Below are positions 28,474-37,580 of a stretch of 64,000 bases of DNA, one piece after another. Source of the stretch: Pseudomonas syringae KCTC 12500 (GTDB lineage Bacteria > Pseudomonadota > Gammaproteobacteria > Pseudomonadales > Pseudomonadaceae); contig NZ_AYTM02000002.1 of the NCBI RefSeq assembly GCF_000507185.2, positions 5,305,501 through 5,369,500 of the forward strand, given 5' to 3'. How positions within the stretch are numbered: the first letter of the stretch is position 1; every line of letters begins with the position of its first letter. A model generated the notes under the pieces. It had not been told where the DNA came from. It saw nothing but the letters and a program-made list of their open reading frames with translations, and did no database searches. Made by a program: the position numbers and the translations under genes.

Positions 28474-28863
28474 GACGATGGCCCACCTGAATCAATCGAG
28501 CACTTCCTTTGCTCCAATGGGTAGGCAGACAGCCAGAATGCGTCCGGTAAAGCCGTGATGACGAGACGATGACCAGCGGTGCGCATCATCGGTCGGTCAA
28601 GTTGCTTTCCAGCAGGATCGCTGAGCGGTCTGACGAACACTGAAAATAGCATTTGCCAGCACCGTTCTGGAAAAATTTTTTATGACGCAGCACAAAAAAA
28701 TCAATTATATGACCGGTGTCATTAGAAGGTATTAATGGGCACGCTCCATGCATTTGCCGAGCCGCTGCCGCAAGTCCTTTCAATGGAATGAATTTGCCGT
28801 GACGAAGATGGTTTTCGTGCCGGGTCTGGGGCAAGCTGTCGCTATTGACCCGAGGAACCGCAC
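28474..28863. other. Intergenic region between DUF1652 and the PotF-like gene
   Basis: About 390 bases between divergent genes. The part from 28670 to 28735 is AT-rich with A and T tracts and contains an inverted repeat ATGAC-N4-GTCAT (28709-28722), likely in or near the promoter of the PotF-like gene. No coding region is supported. Confidence 0.55.
28709..28722. promoter_or_regulatory. Inverted repeat ATGAC-N4-GTCAT upstream of the PotF-like gene
   Basis: ATGACCGGTGTCAT has two perfect five-base arms with CGGT between them, set in AT-rich DNA about 140 bases before the start codon. A regulator site is possible, but no regulator gene is adjacent and the arms are short. Confidence 0.3.
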
Positions 28864-29943
28864 ATGCTGAGAAACTCCCTTGCCGCACTGATGTTGCTGG
28901 CCTCGACCAGTCACGCGGCGGAGACGGTCAATATCTACAACTGGACGGACTATATAGCGCCGGACACCCTGAAGAATTTCGAAGTCGCCACCGGCTTCAA
29001 GACCACTTACGAAACCTTTGAAACCAATGAGGCGCTGAACGCAAAACTGCTGGCGGGCCACTCGGGCCATGATGTGGTTTTTCCGTCCATTCATTTCATG
29101 GGACGACAAATCCAGAGCGGACTGCTCAAGACCCTCGACAAACGGCAGTTGCCCAACTGGAAAAACCTCAACCCGGTCCTGCTCAAGGCGCTGGAGGGCA
29201 GTGACCCCGGTAACCAGCATGGCTTCCCTTATCTGTGGGGCAGTACCGGCATCGGCTATGACTCAACCAAGGTCAAGGCCATCCTCGGCAAGGATGCACC
29301 GCTCGATTCCTGGGATCTGGTGCTCAAGCCGGAAAACATGAAAAAGCTCGCCCAATGCGGTGTGGTATTTCTCGACAGCGCGCCGGCTCTGCTGCCGATC
29401 ACCTTGAATTACCTTGGCTTGCCGCCACACAGCGAAGTGCCTGACGACTACCGCCAGGCAAAGGCGGTACTGGACAGCGTGCGGCCGTACATACGCAATT
29501 TCAGTTCTGCCGATTACATCGCCGACCTCGCGAAGGGCAGGATTTGTGTCGCGGTGGGCTATTCCGGGGATATTTCCCAGGCTCAGGAGCAGGCGCAGAA
29601 AGAAGGCAATGGCTTCACCATCGATTATGTCGTTCCGAAGGAGGGCGCGCCCATGTGGTTCGATATGGCCGCCATCCCGGCTGACGTCACCGATACCAAG
29701 GGGGCCTACGCGTTCCTGAATTACCTGCTGCGCCCCGAAGTGATCGCCAATATCACCAATACCGTGCATTACGCCAATGGCAATGAAAAGGCAGACGCGC
29801 TTATCGGCCCAGGCCTGTGGACCGATACCACGGTGTACCCGGACGCCGACATGCTGAGCCGCCTGTTCGTGATGTCTCAGGTCCCCGAAACTATCGATAC
29901 GTTGCGCGAGAAGCTCTGGGACACATTCAGGGCCGACAAGTAA
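28864..29943 (+). CDS. Orphan polyamine-type periplasmic binding protein (PotF/SpuD-like)
   Basis: A 359-residue exported protein with a short signal peptide (MLRNSLAALMLLASTSHAAE). It has the PotD/PotF fold markers ETVNIYNWTDYIAPDTLKNF, ETNEALNAKLLAGHSGHDVV, YLWGSTGIGYD and SALLPITLNYLGLPPHS-like segments (visible as DSAPALLPITLNYLGL). GAGG precedes the ATG. Such proteins deliver putrescine or spermidine to a PotGHI-type importer, but no polyamine permease or ATPase gene is in this window, so it must share a transporter encoded elsewhere or act as a sensor. The neighbour genes belong to a sulfonate-type importer on the other strand. Confidence 0.88.
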   Translation: MLRNSLAALMLLASTSHAAETVNIYNWTDYIAPDTLKNFEVATGFKTTYETFETNEALNAKLLAGHSGHDVVFPSIHFMGRQIQSGLLKTLDKRQLPNWKNLNPVLLKALEGSDPGNQHGFPYLWGSTGIGYDSTKVKAILGKDAPLDSWDLVLKPENMKKLAQCGVVFLDSAPALLPITLNYLGLPPHSEVPDDYRQAKAVLDSVRPYIRNFSSADYIADLAKGRICVAVGYSGDISQAQEQAQKEGNGFTIDYVVPKEGAPMWFDMAAIPADVTDTKGAYAFLNYLLRPEVIANITNTVHYANGNEKADALIGPGLWTDTTVYPDADMLSRLFVMSQVPETIDTLREKLWDTFRADK

Positions 29944-29949
29944 CGCTGT

Positions 29950-30663
29950 TCAGATGACATGGGCCTGCTGCAGTTCGGTCAGCGCCTGAGCTTTCAAGCG
30001 GGCCAGCAGCGGATCGCGACGATCCCTGGGCGTCTGCAGCCCGATCGGCAATTGGTGGGTGATTGTGCCGGGACGGCTGCCCATCACCAGCACGCGGTCG
30101 CTCAGGTACAACGCCTCGTCGACATCATGGGTCACCAGCAACAGGGTGATGGCGTGGCGCGCGGCCAGTTGCAGCAGCAGGTCCTGAAGCTTCATCCGGG
30201 TAAACGCATCGACTGCGCTGAAAGGCTCATCCAGCAGCAACACCGCCGGGTGCGAGTACAGGCCGCGCACGATAGCCACGCGCTGCGCCATGCCCCCTGA
30301 CAGCGCTTTGGGCAAGGCGTCGGCAAAACCGGAAAGGCCCACTTCTTCGATCAATTGGCCGACCCAGTGGCGGTCGTAGCGGTCATCGTCACTGAAACCG
30401 ATATTCTGTGCGACGGTCAGCCAGGGCATCAGGCGCGGCTCTTGAAACACGAACGCCACTTCGCCCTGAATGCGCGGCACCGAACCACGAAAATCCTGCT
30501 CCAGTCCGGCGACAATCCTCAACAGCGTGCTTTTGCCGCAGCCGCTGGGGCCCAGCAGGCTGACGATTTCACCTGACTGCAGCGACAGATCGATGCCGTG
30601 CAGCACGGTATTGCCCGCGAACGCCTTGTGCTCGACGCGTATATCCATCAGTGATTCCGGCAT
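29950..30663 (-). CDS. Sulfonate/nitrate/taurine-type ABC transporter ATP-binding protein (SsuB-like)
   Basis: A 237-residue ATPase: Walker A GPSGCGKST, Q-loop FQEPRLMPW (the RLMPW form typical of SsuB/TauB), signature LSGGMAQRVAIVRG, Walker B LLLDEPFSAVD, H-loop VTHDVDEA. Third gene of a three-gene importer operon, starting three bases after the permease stop. No SsuD monooxygenase or SsuE reductase gene is adjacent. Confidence 0.9.
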   Translation of the reverse strand: MPESLMDIRVEHKAFAGNTVLHGIDLSLQSGEIVSLLGPSGCGKSTLLRIVAGLEQDFRGSVPRIQGEVAFVFQEPRLMPWLTVAQNIGFSDDDRYDRHWVGQLIEEVGLSGFADALPKALSGGMAQRVAIVRGLYSHPAVLLLDEPFSAVDAFTRMKLQDLLLQLAARHAITLLLVTHDVDEALYLSDRVLVMGSRPGTITHQLPIGLQTPRDRRDPLLARLKAQALTELQQAHVI

Positions 30664-30666
30664 GTA

Positions 30667-31515
30667 TCAACCCTCACGGCTTTGCCCGTTGAATGTATCG
30701 CGCCAGGCCAGGAAGCGTTTTTCCAGGCTTGCCAGCAGGCCGTCGCTGAGTTTGCCCAGGGTCGCCAGAACGATGATGGCCGCCAGCACGATGTCCGGGC
30801 GCGAGGTTTCGCGCCCGTCACTGAGCAGGTAGCCCAGGCCTTTGGTGGCCGCGATCAGCTCGGCGGCCACCAGAAACATCCACGACAGGCTCATGCCGCT
30901 GCGCAAACCGGTAAACAGGCCGGGCAGGGCGGCGGGCAGAAGAATGCGCCGGGTCAGGCGATAGCGGCTCAAACCATACATCTGGCCGACTTCCACCAGC
31001 TTTCGGTCAATGCCTCGAATCGCGGCCACGCCGTTTAGATAGACCGGAAAGAACGCACCAATGGCAATCAGCACGATTTTCGATGTCTCGCCAATGCCCA
31101 GCCATAGCAGCAGAAGCGGCACCCACGCCAGACTCGGAATGGAGCGAAGGCCGGCGAATGTCGGCTCCAGATACGCCTCTGCCTCACGACTGAGCCCCAC
31201 CCACGCGGCAAACACCAGAGCCAGGCTCGCGCCGATCGCAAACCCGCTGAGCACACGCAACAGACTGGCACTGATGTGTTTCCACAACGCACCGTCCGCC
31301 AGGTCGCGCAGGGTCAGCACGATCTCGCTGGGCGCTGGCATCTGGTAGGCAGGCAGCCAGCCGATGCGGACGATAATTTCCAGCAGGGCGATGATCACCG
31401 CCGGCACCACCAGGCCCTTGAGTGGCGTTCGGTAGCGCTGCCAAAGCGTTGGTTGCGCCTTGTCCGGCACTGCTGCCTGCGCTGATGCAGGCAACGTTTC
31501 GTCCCGGCTGGTCAT
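30667..31515 (-). CDS. Sulfonate-type ABC transporter permease (SsuC-like)
   Basis: A 282-residue membrane protein of the SsuC/TauC type, about six helices. The segment RSIPSLAWVPLLLLWLGIGE and the EAA loop VEVGQMYGLSRYRLTRRILLP are diagnostic. An unusually long polar N-terminus (about 25 residues) precedes the first helix. Its ATG overlaps the stop of the binding-protein gene by four bases. Confidence 0.9.
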   Translation of the reverse strand: MTSRDETLPASAQAAVPDKAQPTLWQRYRTPLKGLVVPAVIIALLEIIVRIGWLPAYQMPAPSEIVLTLRDLADGALWKHISASLLRVLSGFAIGASLALVFAAWVGLSREAEAYLEPTFAGLRSIPSLAWVPLLLLWLGIGETSKIVLIAIGAFFPVYLNGVAAIRGIDRKLVEVGQMYGLSRYRLTRRILLPAALPGLFTGLRSGMSLSWMFLVAAELIAATKGLGYLLSDGRETSRPDIVLAAIIVLATLGKLSDGLLASLEKRFLAWRDTFNGQSREG

Positions 31516-32522
31516 GGAGTGGCGATCACGGCTTTGGAGAATTCAGGCGTGATCAGTTGATCGATGACCTGCTCGACATTGACGCCCTTGCGCACCAGGT
31601 CCTCCGCGACCAGAATCGGCGCTGCGGCCTTGGACGCCTCGACGTCTTGCGCGCTCAGTTGCGGGTTGCTCAGGTCTGTGCGGGTCAATTGCAGCCTGGC
31701 GACTTCCAGCGGCAGGCCCGACTCGGTCGCCAGCAGCCTGACCAGCTCATCAGGGTTTTTCACTGCCCATTCTCGAGCCTGTTCATAAGCGCTCAATACT
31801 GTCCTGATCGCCTGTGGATGTTCCTTGGCGTAGGTTTCCGTGACGCTCAGTACGCCATAGCTGTTGAAGTCCTTGTTGCGGTAAAGCAGGCGCGAGCCGG
31901 ACTGTATTTCACTGGCCGCCATGTGCGGGTCAAGCCCTGCCCAGGCATCTACGTCACCTTTTTCAAGGGCTGTGCGCCCATCGGGATGCTGCAAGTGCAG
32001 CAGCTCGACATCATCCTTTTTCAGCCCGGCCTTCTGCAGCGCGCGCAAGGTGAACAGATAAGGGTCGGTGCCTTTGGTGGCGGCTATTTTCTTGCCTTTG
32101 AGCTCGGCAACTGATTGCAGGGGAGAATCCTTGCGCACCACCAGCGCCGTCCATTCTGCACGGCTGTAGACATACACCGACTTGATCGGGCTGCCGTTGG
32201 CCCGGGCCAGCACGGCAGACAGGCTGGCCGATGAAGCGAAGTCGACGCTGCCACTGTTCAGGTACTCCAGCGAGCGGTTGCTGCCCTGGCTCAACACCCA
32301 GGTGACTTTCGCCTCCGGCAGGGCTTTCTCCAGCCAGCCAAAATGCTTGAGCGCCAGGCTGACCGGCGAATAGTAGGCGTAGTCCAGACGGATTTCGGCA
32401 GGCGCGGTCTCGGCGGCCTCAACTGCACCGTTGAGGCTCAACGCCAATACACAGGTGCTCGCCATCCAGCGAATCAGCGCGCGGGGAGACAGCAACCGAA
32501 AAGAAACGGGGGGTTGTGGCAT
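31512..32522 (-). CDS. Sulfonate/sulfate-ester-type periplasmic binding protein (SsuA/AtsR-like)
   Basis: A 336-residue exported protein (signal helix MASTCVLALSLNGAVEAAET after a longer charged start). The fold markers are IRLDYAYYSPVSLALKHFGW, LNSGSVDFASSASLSAVLAR, RKDSPLQSVAELKGKKIAAT and LQHPDGRTALEKGDVDAWAG. The RLDYAYYSP opening resembles the AtsR-type proteins of pseudomonads, which serve uptake of sulfate esters or sulfonates. Ligand therefore likely an organosulfur compound, but not certain. First gene of the operon. Confidence 0.85.
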   Translation of the reverse strand: MPQPPVSFRLLSPRALIRWMASTCVLALSLNGAVEAAETAPAEIRLDYAYYSPVSLALKHFGWLEKALPEAKVTWVLSQGSNRSLEYLNSGSVDFASSASLSAVLARANGSPIKSVYVYSRAEWTALVVRKDSPLQSVAELKGKKIAATKGTDPYLFTLRALQKAGLKKDDVELLHLQHPDGRTALEKGDVDAWAGLDPHMAASEIQSGSRLLYRNKDFNSYGVLSVTETYAKEHPQAIRTVLSAYEQAREWAVKNPDELVRLLATESGLPLEVARLQLTRTDLSNPQLSAQDVEASKAAAPILVAEDLVRKGVNVEQVIDQLITPEFSKAVIATP

Positions 32523-32998
32523 AGTGGCATCCAGGTCAGGAAAACTAGAGCCGCAGCGACCGGTTGGTATATTCCAAAACAGGCAGTTCGCAGGGCGTGA
32601 AATTCAGAAAAGGAATATTGCACGCTCTATGCCAAACACCAGAGTGCTTGAATTCAAGGGTTTTACGCGGCTTTCCGATGTCCGTGATGTTGATCTGACA
32701 GCGGTCTGTTGAATGGCTGTTGCCAGGCAAACAGTCAGGTCTGATGACTCCTCTTTCGACGATTTTTTGACATTTTCTCTGTTTGTCAGACGATTTTTTT
32801 GCCGGCATTGCAACAGAATCGTTTTTTGACACTCTTAATCGTCCACATTCTTAATTTCGAAACATGTGCGCACTAAGATTCGCGCGTGACCCTTTTTGAC
32901 TGATCCGCAGAAATTTCCAGGGCGAGCTGCACAAGCCTGCGTATTCGCACCAGCCAGATGGCTGTCCCCTTTCAAATGCGCACCGGACTCAGAAAATA
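32523..32998. other. Intergenic region between the sulfonate importer and the phosphatase gene
   Basis: About 475 bases between divergent genes. It contains TATTCC (32570-32575) and GGAATA (32611-32616) facing each other 35 bases apart upstream of the importer, possibly part of a sulfur-starvation control site, and AT-rich DNA with a TTGACA at 32767-32772. Open frames here have no support. Confidence 0.5.
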
Positions 32999-33685
32999 AT
33001 GAAAATGCCGAAAATGCCTTCCATCACCCGACTTCAGCGCCGTCTTGCGTGGTGCTTCTTCCCCTCCGTGCTGGTGGCTTCTGCCTTGGCCTTTTTCACC
33101 TTGGGCAAAGGCGTCCATGCAGAGCCCAAGAATGGTACCCAGACACTGGTGTTTCTTCGTCACGCCGAAAAACCGGCCATGGGGCTGGGGCAACTAAACT
33201 GCCAGGGGCTCAACCGGGCGATAGAACTGTCGGAAGTCCTGCCCAGGGAATTCGGCAAGGCTGATTTCATTTTTGCTGCCAATCCGAGCCGACATGTGGA
33301 AGAGGGTGAGGGCGACCAGTCCTACAGCTATGTTCGTCCGTTGATGACGGTAGGCCCCAGCGCAATCAAACTGGGTCTGCCCGTCAACCTCGACTTCGGT
33401 GCCAATGACACCGCAGACCTGGCCGATGAACTGATGCAGGACAAGTACCACAACGCAGTCATCTACACCGCCTGGTCGCACGGCTACCTGCCGGAGCTGA
33501 TCAACAAGGTTGCTGAAGAGGCGTCCGGCAAGAGCATCAATCTGCTGGATGACTGGACAAACGACGATTTCGACTCAGTGGTTGTCGTCACCCTGAAATG
33601 GGTCGATGGTAAAGCCACGCTCGATTACAAGAATCAAAAGCAGGGCCTCAACAACGGCACCCAGACCTGCCCTGAAGCGACCTGA
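32999..33685 (+). CDS. Exported histidine phosphatase superfamily protein
   Basis: A 228-residue protein with an N-terminal membrane anchor or signal (WCFFPSVLVASALAFFTLG, then HAEPKNG). The catalytic motif is LVFLRHAEKP with the phosphohistidine in RHAE, and the second conserved His is in YTAWSHGYLPEL. The fold is that of the phosphoglycerate mutase-like branch. The N-terminal helix places it in the periplasm or at the membrane, so it is not the glycolytic enzyme. Substrate unknown. No strong ribosome site; three in-frame ATGs lie within 18 bases, and the first is used here. Confidence 0.8.
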   Translation: MKMPKMPSITRLQRRLAWCFFPSVLVASALAFFTLGKGVHAEPKNGTQTLVFLRHAEKPAMGLGQLNCQGLNRAIELSEVLPREFGKADFIFAANPSRHVEEGEGDQSYSYVRPLMTVGPSAIKLGLPVNLDFGANDTADLADELMQDKYHNAVIYTAWSHGYLPELINKVAEEASGKSINLLDDWTNDDFDSVVVVTLKWVDGKATLDYKNQKQGLNNGTQTCPEAT

Positions 33686-33695
33686 TGTCGAACCG

Positions 33696-33714
33696 CAACG
33701 GTTTTCAGCCGTTG
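33696..33714. terminator. Possible weak terminator between convergent genes
   Basis: CAACGG and CCGTTG flank a seven-base loop TTTTCAG in the 20-base gap and first codons between the phosphatase and the reductase genes. There is no long T tract, so it is at best a weak stop signal. Confidence 0.3.
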
Positions 33715-34700
33715 AGCGACTTCATCGACGCCGCGTTATAACGCTCCCCGGATGCCGACCCCTGGGCCGGGAAAATCGCTTCCAGCTGGACAAGGTCATC
33801 GGCACTCAGCGTCAATGAAGCTGCGGCCACATTGCTTTCCAGGTACTTGCGCTGCTTGGTGCCGGGGATCGGAATGATGTCCTCGCTCTGGGCAAGCACC
33901 CAGGCCAGCGCCAGTTGTGATGCGCTGATGCCCCTGGCCGTAGCCAGTGTTTTTACCTTCTCGACCAATTGCAGATTGCGATTGAAGTTTTCGCCCTGAA
34001 ACCGTGGGGTGAAGCGACGATAGTCATCGGCCGCGAAATCGTCCGGGGTACGCAATTCACCGGTCAGAAACCCCCGACCGAGCGGGCTATACGCCACGAA
34101 GGCAATGCCCAGACGACGGCAGGTGGCAAGCACGCCATCCTGTTCAGGATCGCGTGACCAGAGTGAGTACTCGCTCTGCACAGCCGCCAGCGGGTGCACC
34201 GCGTGTGCCTTTTCGATGGTCGCTGCACTGGCTTCGCAAATACCTATGTGGCGTACCTTGCCAGCCTTGACCAGTTCGGCCATGGCGCCAATGGTGTCCT
34301 CGATGGGCACGTTGGGGTCGACGCGGTGCTGATAATAGAGATCAAGGTAATCGGTGTTCAGCCGCTTCAGACTGGCGTCGATGGACTGGCGAATGTACGC
34401 CGGGCTGCCATTGACGCCACGTGCATGCGGGTCGTCGCCACGCACGATGCCGAACTTGCTGGCCAGGTAGATACCTTCACGCTTGCCCTCGAGGGCACGG
34501 CCAAGCAAGGCTTCGTTGGTGTACGGGCCGTACATGTCCGCCGTATCGAAAAAAGTGACACCCAGCTCCAGCGCGCGGTGCAAGGTGGCGATGGATTCCT
34601 TTTCGTCGATGCCGGTGGTGTAGAAGTCCGACATTCCCATGCAGCCCAGCCCGAGGGCCGAAACCTGCGGACCGAGTTGACCCAATTGGCGCGTGATCAC
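33705..34700 (-). CDS. Aldo/keto reductase
   Basis: A 331-residue NADPH-dependent oxidoreductase of the YakC/AKR13 type. The catalytic residues are in [14 protein letters not shown] (Asp, Tyr) with Lys in ASKFGI and His in YYQHRVD; the cofactor-binding end is [18 protein letters not shown]. The start is GTG at 34700, with AGGAGC eight bases upstream. It probably reduces aldehydes or small ketones; no operon context. Confidence 0.9.
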   Translation of the reverse strand: MITRQLGQLGPQVSALGLGCMGMSDFYTTGIDEKESIATLHRALELGVTFFDTADMYGPYTNEALLGRALEGKREGIYLASKFGIVRGDDPHARGVNGSPAYIRQSIDASLKRLNTDYLDLYYQHRVDPNVPIEDTIGAMAELVKAGKVRHIGICEASAATIEKAHAVHPLAAVQSEYSLWSRDPEQDGVLATCRRLGIAFVAYSPLGRGFLTGELRTPDDFAADDYRRFTPRFQGENFNRNLQLVEKVKTLATARGISASQLALAWVLAQSEDIIPIPGTKQRKYLESNVAAASLTLSADDLVQLEAIFPAQGSASGERYNAASMKSLNG

Positions 34701-34895
34701 AATGAGTGCTCCTGATCGTTGAAAGAACGGTCGAGTTTCGCCTCTTTGCCGGGCTCAATAAACCGGGTGTTTCTTATTTCACTGTTGTTGAAATCCAAAC
34801 AATGTCGCCTATAGCGGTGTTCATTGCCTGTCGTGGGGCATGCAACACCGCGCCTCTTGAATCCGACAAAGCGCGCTAGTCACACAATGCCGAAT

Positions 34896-34913
34896 GGAGT
34901 ACAAATGTACTCC
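34896..34913. promoter_or_regulatory. LexA2-type operator overlapping the lexA2 start codon
   Basis: GGAGTACAAATGTACTCC has perfect seven-base arms around AAAT and contains GTAC-N4-GTAC, very close to the GTAC-N4-GTGC site reported for LexA2 of Pseudomonas putida. The first arm provides the GGAG ribosome site and the centre the ATG at 34905. In RNA the same sequence can fold into a seven-pair hairpin with the start codon at the loop. Confidence 0.8.
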
Positions 34914-35522
34914 ATGAGCACATTATCTCCTCGACGCAGCGCTATCCTTACCTTCATCCGCGATCGCATCGCGCAGCAGGGGCAATCACCGAGCCTGGCG
35001 GAAATTTCCGCGGCTTTCGGTTTTGCTTCGCGCAGCGTGGCGCGCAAACACATTGTGGCCCTCACTGAAGCCGGGCTGATCGAAGTCGTCCCTCATCAGG
35101 CACGGGGTATTCGCCTGCTGAACACTGAGCCACGGCCCGAATTGCTGGAAATTCCGGTACTGGGGCGCGTGGCGGCGGGCGTACCGATCGGACCTGATCT
35201 CGATATACACACCACGCTGCACCTGGACCGCAGCACCTTTACCCGTGTGCCGGATTACCTGCTGCGTGTGCAGGGCGACTCGATGATCGAGGACGGTATT
35301 CTCGATGGCGATCTGGTGGGCGTGCACCGTAACCCGCAGGCCAGTGACGGGCAGATCGTGGTTGCCCGTCTGGACGGCGAGGTGACCATCAAACGCCTGC
35401 AACGCCGCGCCGATCAGGTGCGCCTGTTGCCACGCAACCCGGCCTACGAACCGATCATCGTCACGCCCGATCAGGACTTCGCCATCGAAGGCGTATTCTG
35501 CGGGCTGGTGCGTCGCGAATGA
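34905..35522 (+). CDS. lexA2: LexA2 SOS repressor
   Basis: A 205-residue LexA. The winged helix (SPRRSAILTFIRDRIAQQGQ, then SPSLAEISAAFGFASRSVAR) is followed by the self-cleavage site Ala91-Gly92 in GRVAAGVPIG, the catalytic Ser126 in VQGDSMIEDGI and Lys163 in GEVTIKRLQ. It is the second LexA of pseudomonads and heads the mutagenesis cassette, so it should autoregulate lexA2-imuA-imuB-dnaE2 through the operator over its own start. ATG 34905 has GGAG at a five-base spacing; ATG 34914 is the alternative. Overlaps imuA (ATGA). Confidence 0.94.
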   Translation: MYSMSTLSPRRSAILTFIRDRIAQQGQSPSLAEISAAFGFASRSVARKHIVALTEAGLIEVVPHQARGIRLLNTEPRPELLEIPVLGRVAAGVPIGPDLDIHTTLHLDRSTFTRVPDYLLRVQGDSMIEDGILDGDLVGVHRNPQASDGQIVVARLDGEVTIKRLQRRADQVRLLPRNPAYEPIIVTPDQDFAIEGVFCGLVRRE

Positions 35523-36142
35523 TGGGCGCGGTGGTCAGCCTGGATGCCTTGCTGGATGAGCGCAGGGTCTGGAAAGGGCGTCAGCAGAGCGCGCCACAGG
35601 TCAGCCCGCAGCCCAGTGGCCACGTGTTGCTGGACGCTGCGTTGCCCACCGGCGGCTGGCCTGCTGCGGCCCTGACTGAAATCCTCATTCCGGCCAATGG
35701 CAGCGGCGAACTGCGCCTGCTGTGGCCGAGCCTGGCCCGGCTCTCCGCGATCGCCGAGCGCATTGTGCTGGTCGCACCGCCTTATATTCCGTACCCACAG
35801 GCCTGGCTGGCCGCCGGAGTCGATCTGCGTCAGTTGGTGGTGATCGAGGCGAGTCCCCGCGATGCGTTGTGGGCCGCCGAGCAATGCCTGCGTTCCGGCA
35901 GCTGTGGCGCGGTCGTGTGCTGGCCCGGCATGGTCGATGACCGTGCACTGCGACGCTTGCAGGTGGCTGCCGAAACCGGGCAGACCCTGGCCTTTGCCTG
36001 TCGCCCGCAGCAGGCCGCCGCCAACCCTTCACCTGCTGCCCTGCGCATAGCGCTCGATACCCGTCCCGCACAGTTACGGGTGCTCAAATGCCGAGGCGGA
36101 CTTGCGCCGCCTTTCCCCATTCCGTTCCCGACCGACGCTTGA
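35519..36142 (+). CDS. imuA: ImuA, SOS mutagenesis accessory protein
   Basis: A 207-residue RecA/SulA-like protein. Typical segments are HVLLDAALPTGGWPAAALTE, ELRLLWPSLARLSA, WLAAGVDLRQLVVIEASPRD and DALWAAEQCLRSGSCGAVVC. The usual RecA Walker A is degenerate (PTGGWPAAALTE region), consistent with ImuA not being a standard ATPase. It works with ImuB and DnaE2 in error-prone translesion synthesis. Its ATG overlaps the lexA2 stop and imuB starts seven bases after its stop. Confidence 0.92.
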   Translation: MMGAVVSLDALLDERRVWKGRQQSAPQVSPQPSGHVLLDAALPTGGWPAAALTEILIPANGSGELRLLWPSLARLSAIAERIVLVAPPYIPYPQAWLAAGVDLRQLVVIEASPRDALWAAEQCLRSGSCGAVVCWPGMVDDRALRRLQVAAETGQTLAFACRPQQAAANPSPAALRIALDTRPAQLRVLKCRGGLAPPFPIPFPTDA

Positions 36143-36149
36143 GGTTCTT

Positions 36150-37580
36150 ATGCTCTGGGCCTGTGTCTTGCTGCCGCAACTGGCGCTGGACGGCGTCATG
36201 CGTCGTCACGGCAACCCCGATGAACCGCTGGCGCTGATCAGCGGCAGCGCTCAACGTCGCGTGTTGCAGAGCGTCAATCCGGCTGCGCGTGCGTTGGGCC
36301 TGAAAGCCGGGCAGTCGCTGACCGCAGCACAGGCGCTGGTGCCGAACTTCACCACGATCGAGCATGACCCGGCCGATATCGAGCGTTTGCAGCAACTGCT
36401 CGCGGCCTGGGCCTACGGTTTCAGTTCCAATGTCAGCCTCAAGTACCCGAGGGTGCTGCTGATGGAAATCGAATCCAGCCTCAAGCTGTTCGGCCCCTGG
36501 CCGGTGTTCGAGGCGCGTTTGCGTGAAGAGCTGACCACGCAGGGTTTTCGCCATCGCATCGTGGTCGCGCCCAACCCGATAGCCGCGCGAATGCTGGCCA
36601 ACATGCATGACGGGCTGAGCATCGACTGTCCGCATGAATTACGTCGCCGTCTGGAGCAGATGCCACTGGAACGCATCGGGCTGAGCCGCGAAACCGCTAC
36701 CGCCCTGACACGCATGGGGCTGCGTAGTGTGCGGCAGGTGCTGGCGCTGCCCCGCGATACGCTGGCACGGCGGTTTCCGGCCAGCGTGCTGCAGCACCTC
36801 GACACCTTGCTCGGCGAGCGCCCCGTGGCGCTGGAGTGCTACACTCCGCCGGACTTTTTCGATGTACGCATCGAGCTGAATTTCGATGTCGAGTCCCATC
36901 AGGCCCTGTTGTTTCCGCTCAAGCGGCTGATCGCCGATCTGGTCTTGTTCCTGGCCGGACGCGACAGCGGTGTGCAGCGATTTTCCCTGCACCTCGAGCA
37001 TGTGCCAGGGCCGGAGACCGTCGTGCCGGAGACTGTCGTACCAGTCGGGCTGCTGAGCGCCGAGCGCGATGCGTCGATGCTCTTCGAACTGGCCCGCGGC
37101 AGGCTGGAGCAGGTGCTGGTAGCGTCGCCGGTACGTGCCGTGCGCCTGCTGGCGCGAGACTTGCCGGATTTCGTCCCGGCGCACCGTCAGTTGTTCGATG
37201 AGCGCGTGCAGCAGACCTTGCCCTGGGAGCAACTGCGCGAGCGCCTGCGGGCGCGTCTGGGTGACGAGTCGGTCAATGGCTTGCGCGCCCAGGCCGATTA
37301 TCGTCCCGAATGTGCCTGGCAAGCGCACAGCAGCAGCAAACCGGTCCTGCCGGCCAGAGGCTTCACGCGTCCGGGCTGGCTGCTGCGCGAGCCTCAGCCA
37401 CTGCCGGTACAGGCGACCCGCATCGTGGCCGGGCCCGAGCGAATCGAATCCGGGTGGTGGGACGGCGGCGATGTGCGCCGCGACTATTACCTGGTCGAAA
37501 CCGCCAGTGGCCAACGCGCCTGGGCGTATCGCGCGGTTGGCGAGCCGGGTGAGTTGCTGCTGCATGGCTGGTTCGCATGA
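36150..37580 (+). CDS. imuB: ImuB, inactive Y-family polymerase homologue
   Basis: A 476-residue protein with the Y-family polymerase layout but without its catalytic acids: the first motif reads [14 protein letters not shown] and the place of the second reads [13 protein letters not shown]. ImuB acts as the hub linking DnaE2, ImuA and the beta clamp. GAGG precedes the ATG at 36150; the longer upstream frame overlaps imuA. Within it, a 15-base tandem duplication (37011-37040) gives [10 protein letters not shown]. Its stop overlaps the dnaE2 ATG. Confidence 0.93.
   Translation: MLWACVLLPQLALDGVMRRHGNPDEPLALISGSAQRRVLQSVNPAARALGLKAGQSLTAAQALVPNFTTIEHDPADIERLQQLLAAWAYGFSSNVSLKYPRVLLMEIESSLKLFGPWPVFEARLREELTTQGFRHRIVVAPNPIAARMLANMHDGLSIDCPHELRRRLEQMPLERIGLSRETATALTRMGLRSVRQVLALPRDTLARRFPASVLQHLDTLLGERPVALECYTPPDFFDVRIELNFDVESHQALLFPLKRLIADLVLFLAGRDSGVQRFSLHLEHVPGPETVVPETVVPVGLLSAERDASMLFELARGRLEQVLVASPVRAVRLLARDLPDFVPAHRQLFDERVQQTLPWEQLRERLRARLGDESVNGLRAQADYRPECAWQAHSSSKPVLPARGFTRPGWLLREPQPLPVQATRIVAGPERIESGWWDGGDVRRDYYLVETASGQRAWAYRAVGEPGELLLHGWFA

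Noticed and set aside
34824..34904. Longer lexA2 start
   Set aside because: Would add residues absent from LexA proteins and place the operator inside the coding region.
36150..37580. ImuB as an active Y-family polymerase
   Set aside because: The catalytic acids expected in both conserved motifs are missing, as in other ImuB proteins.
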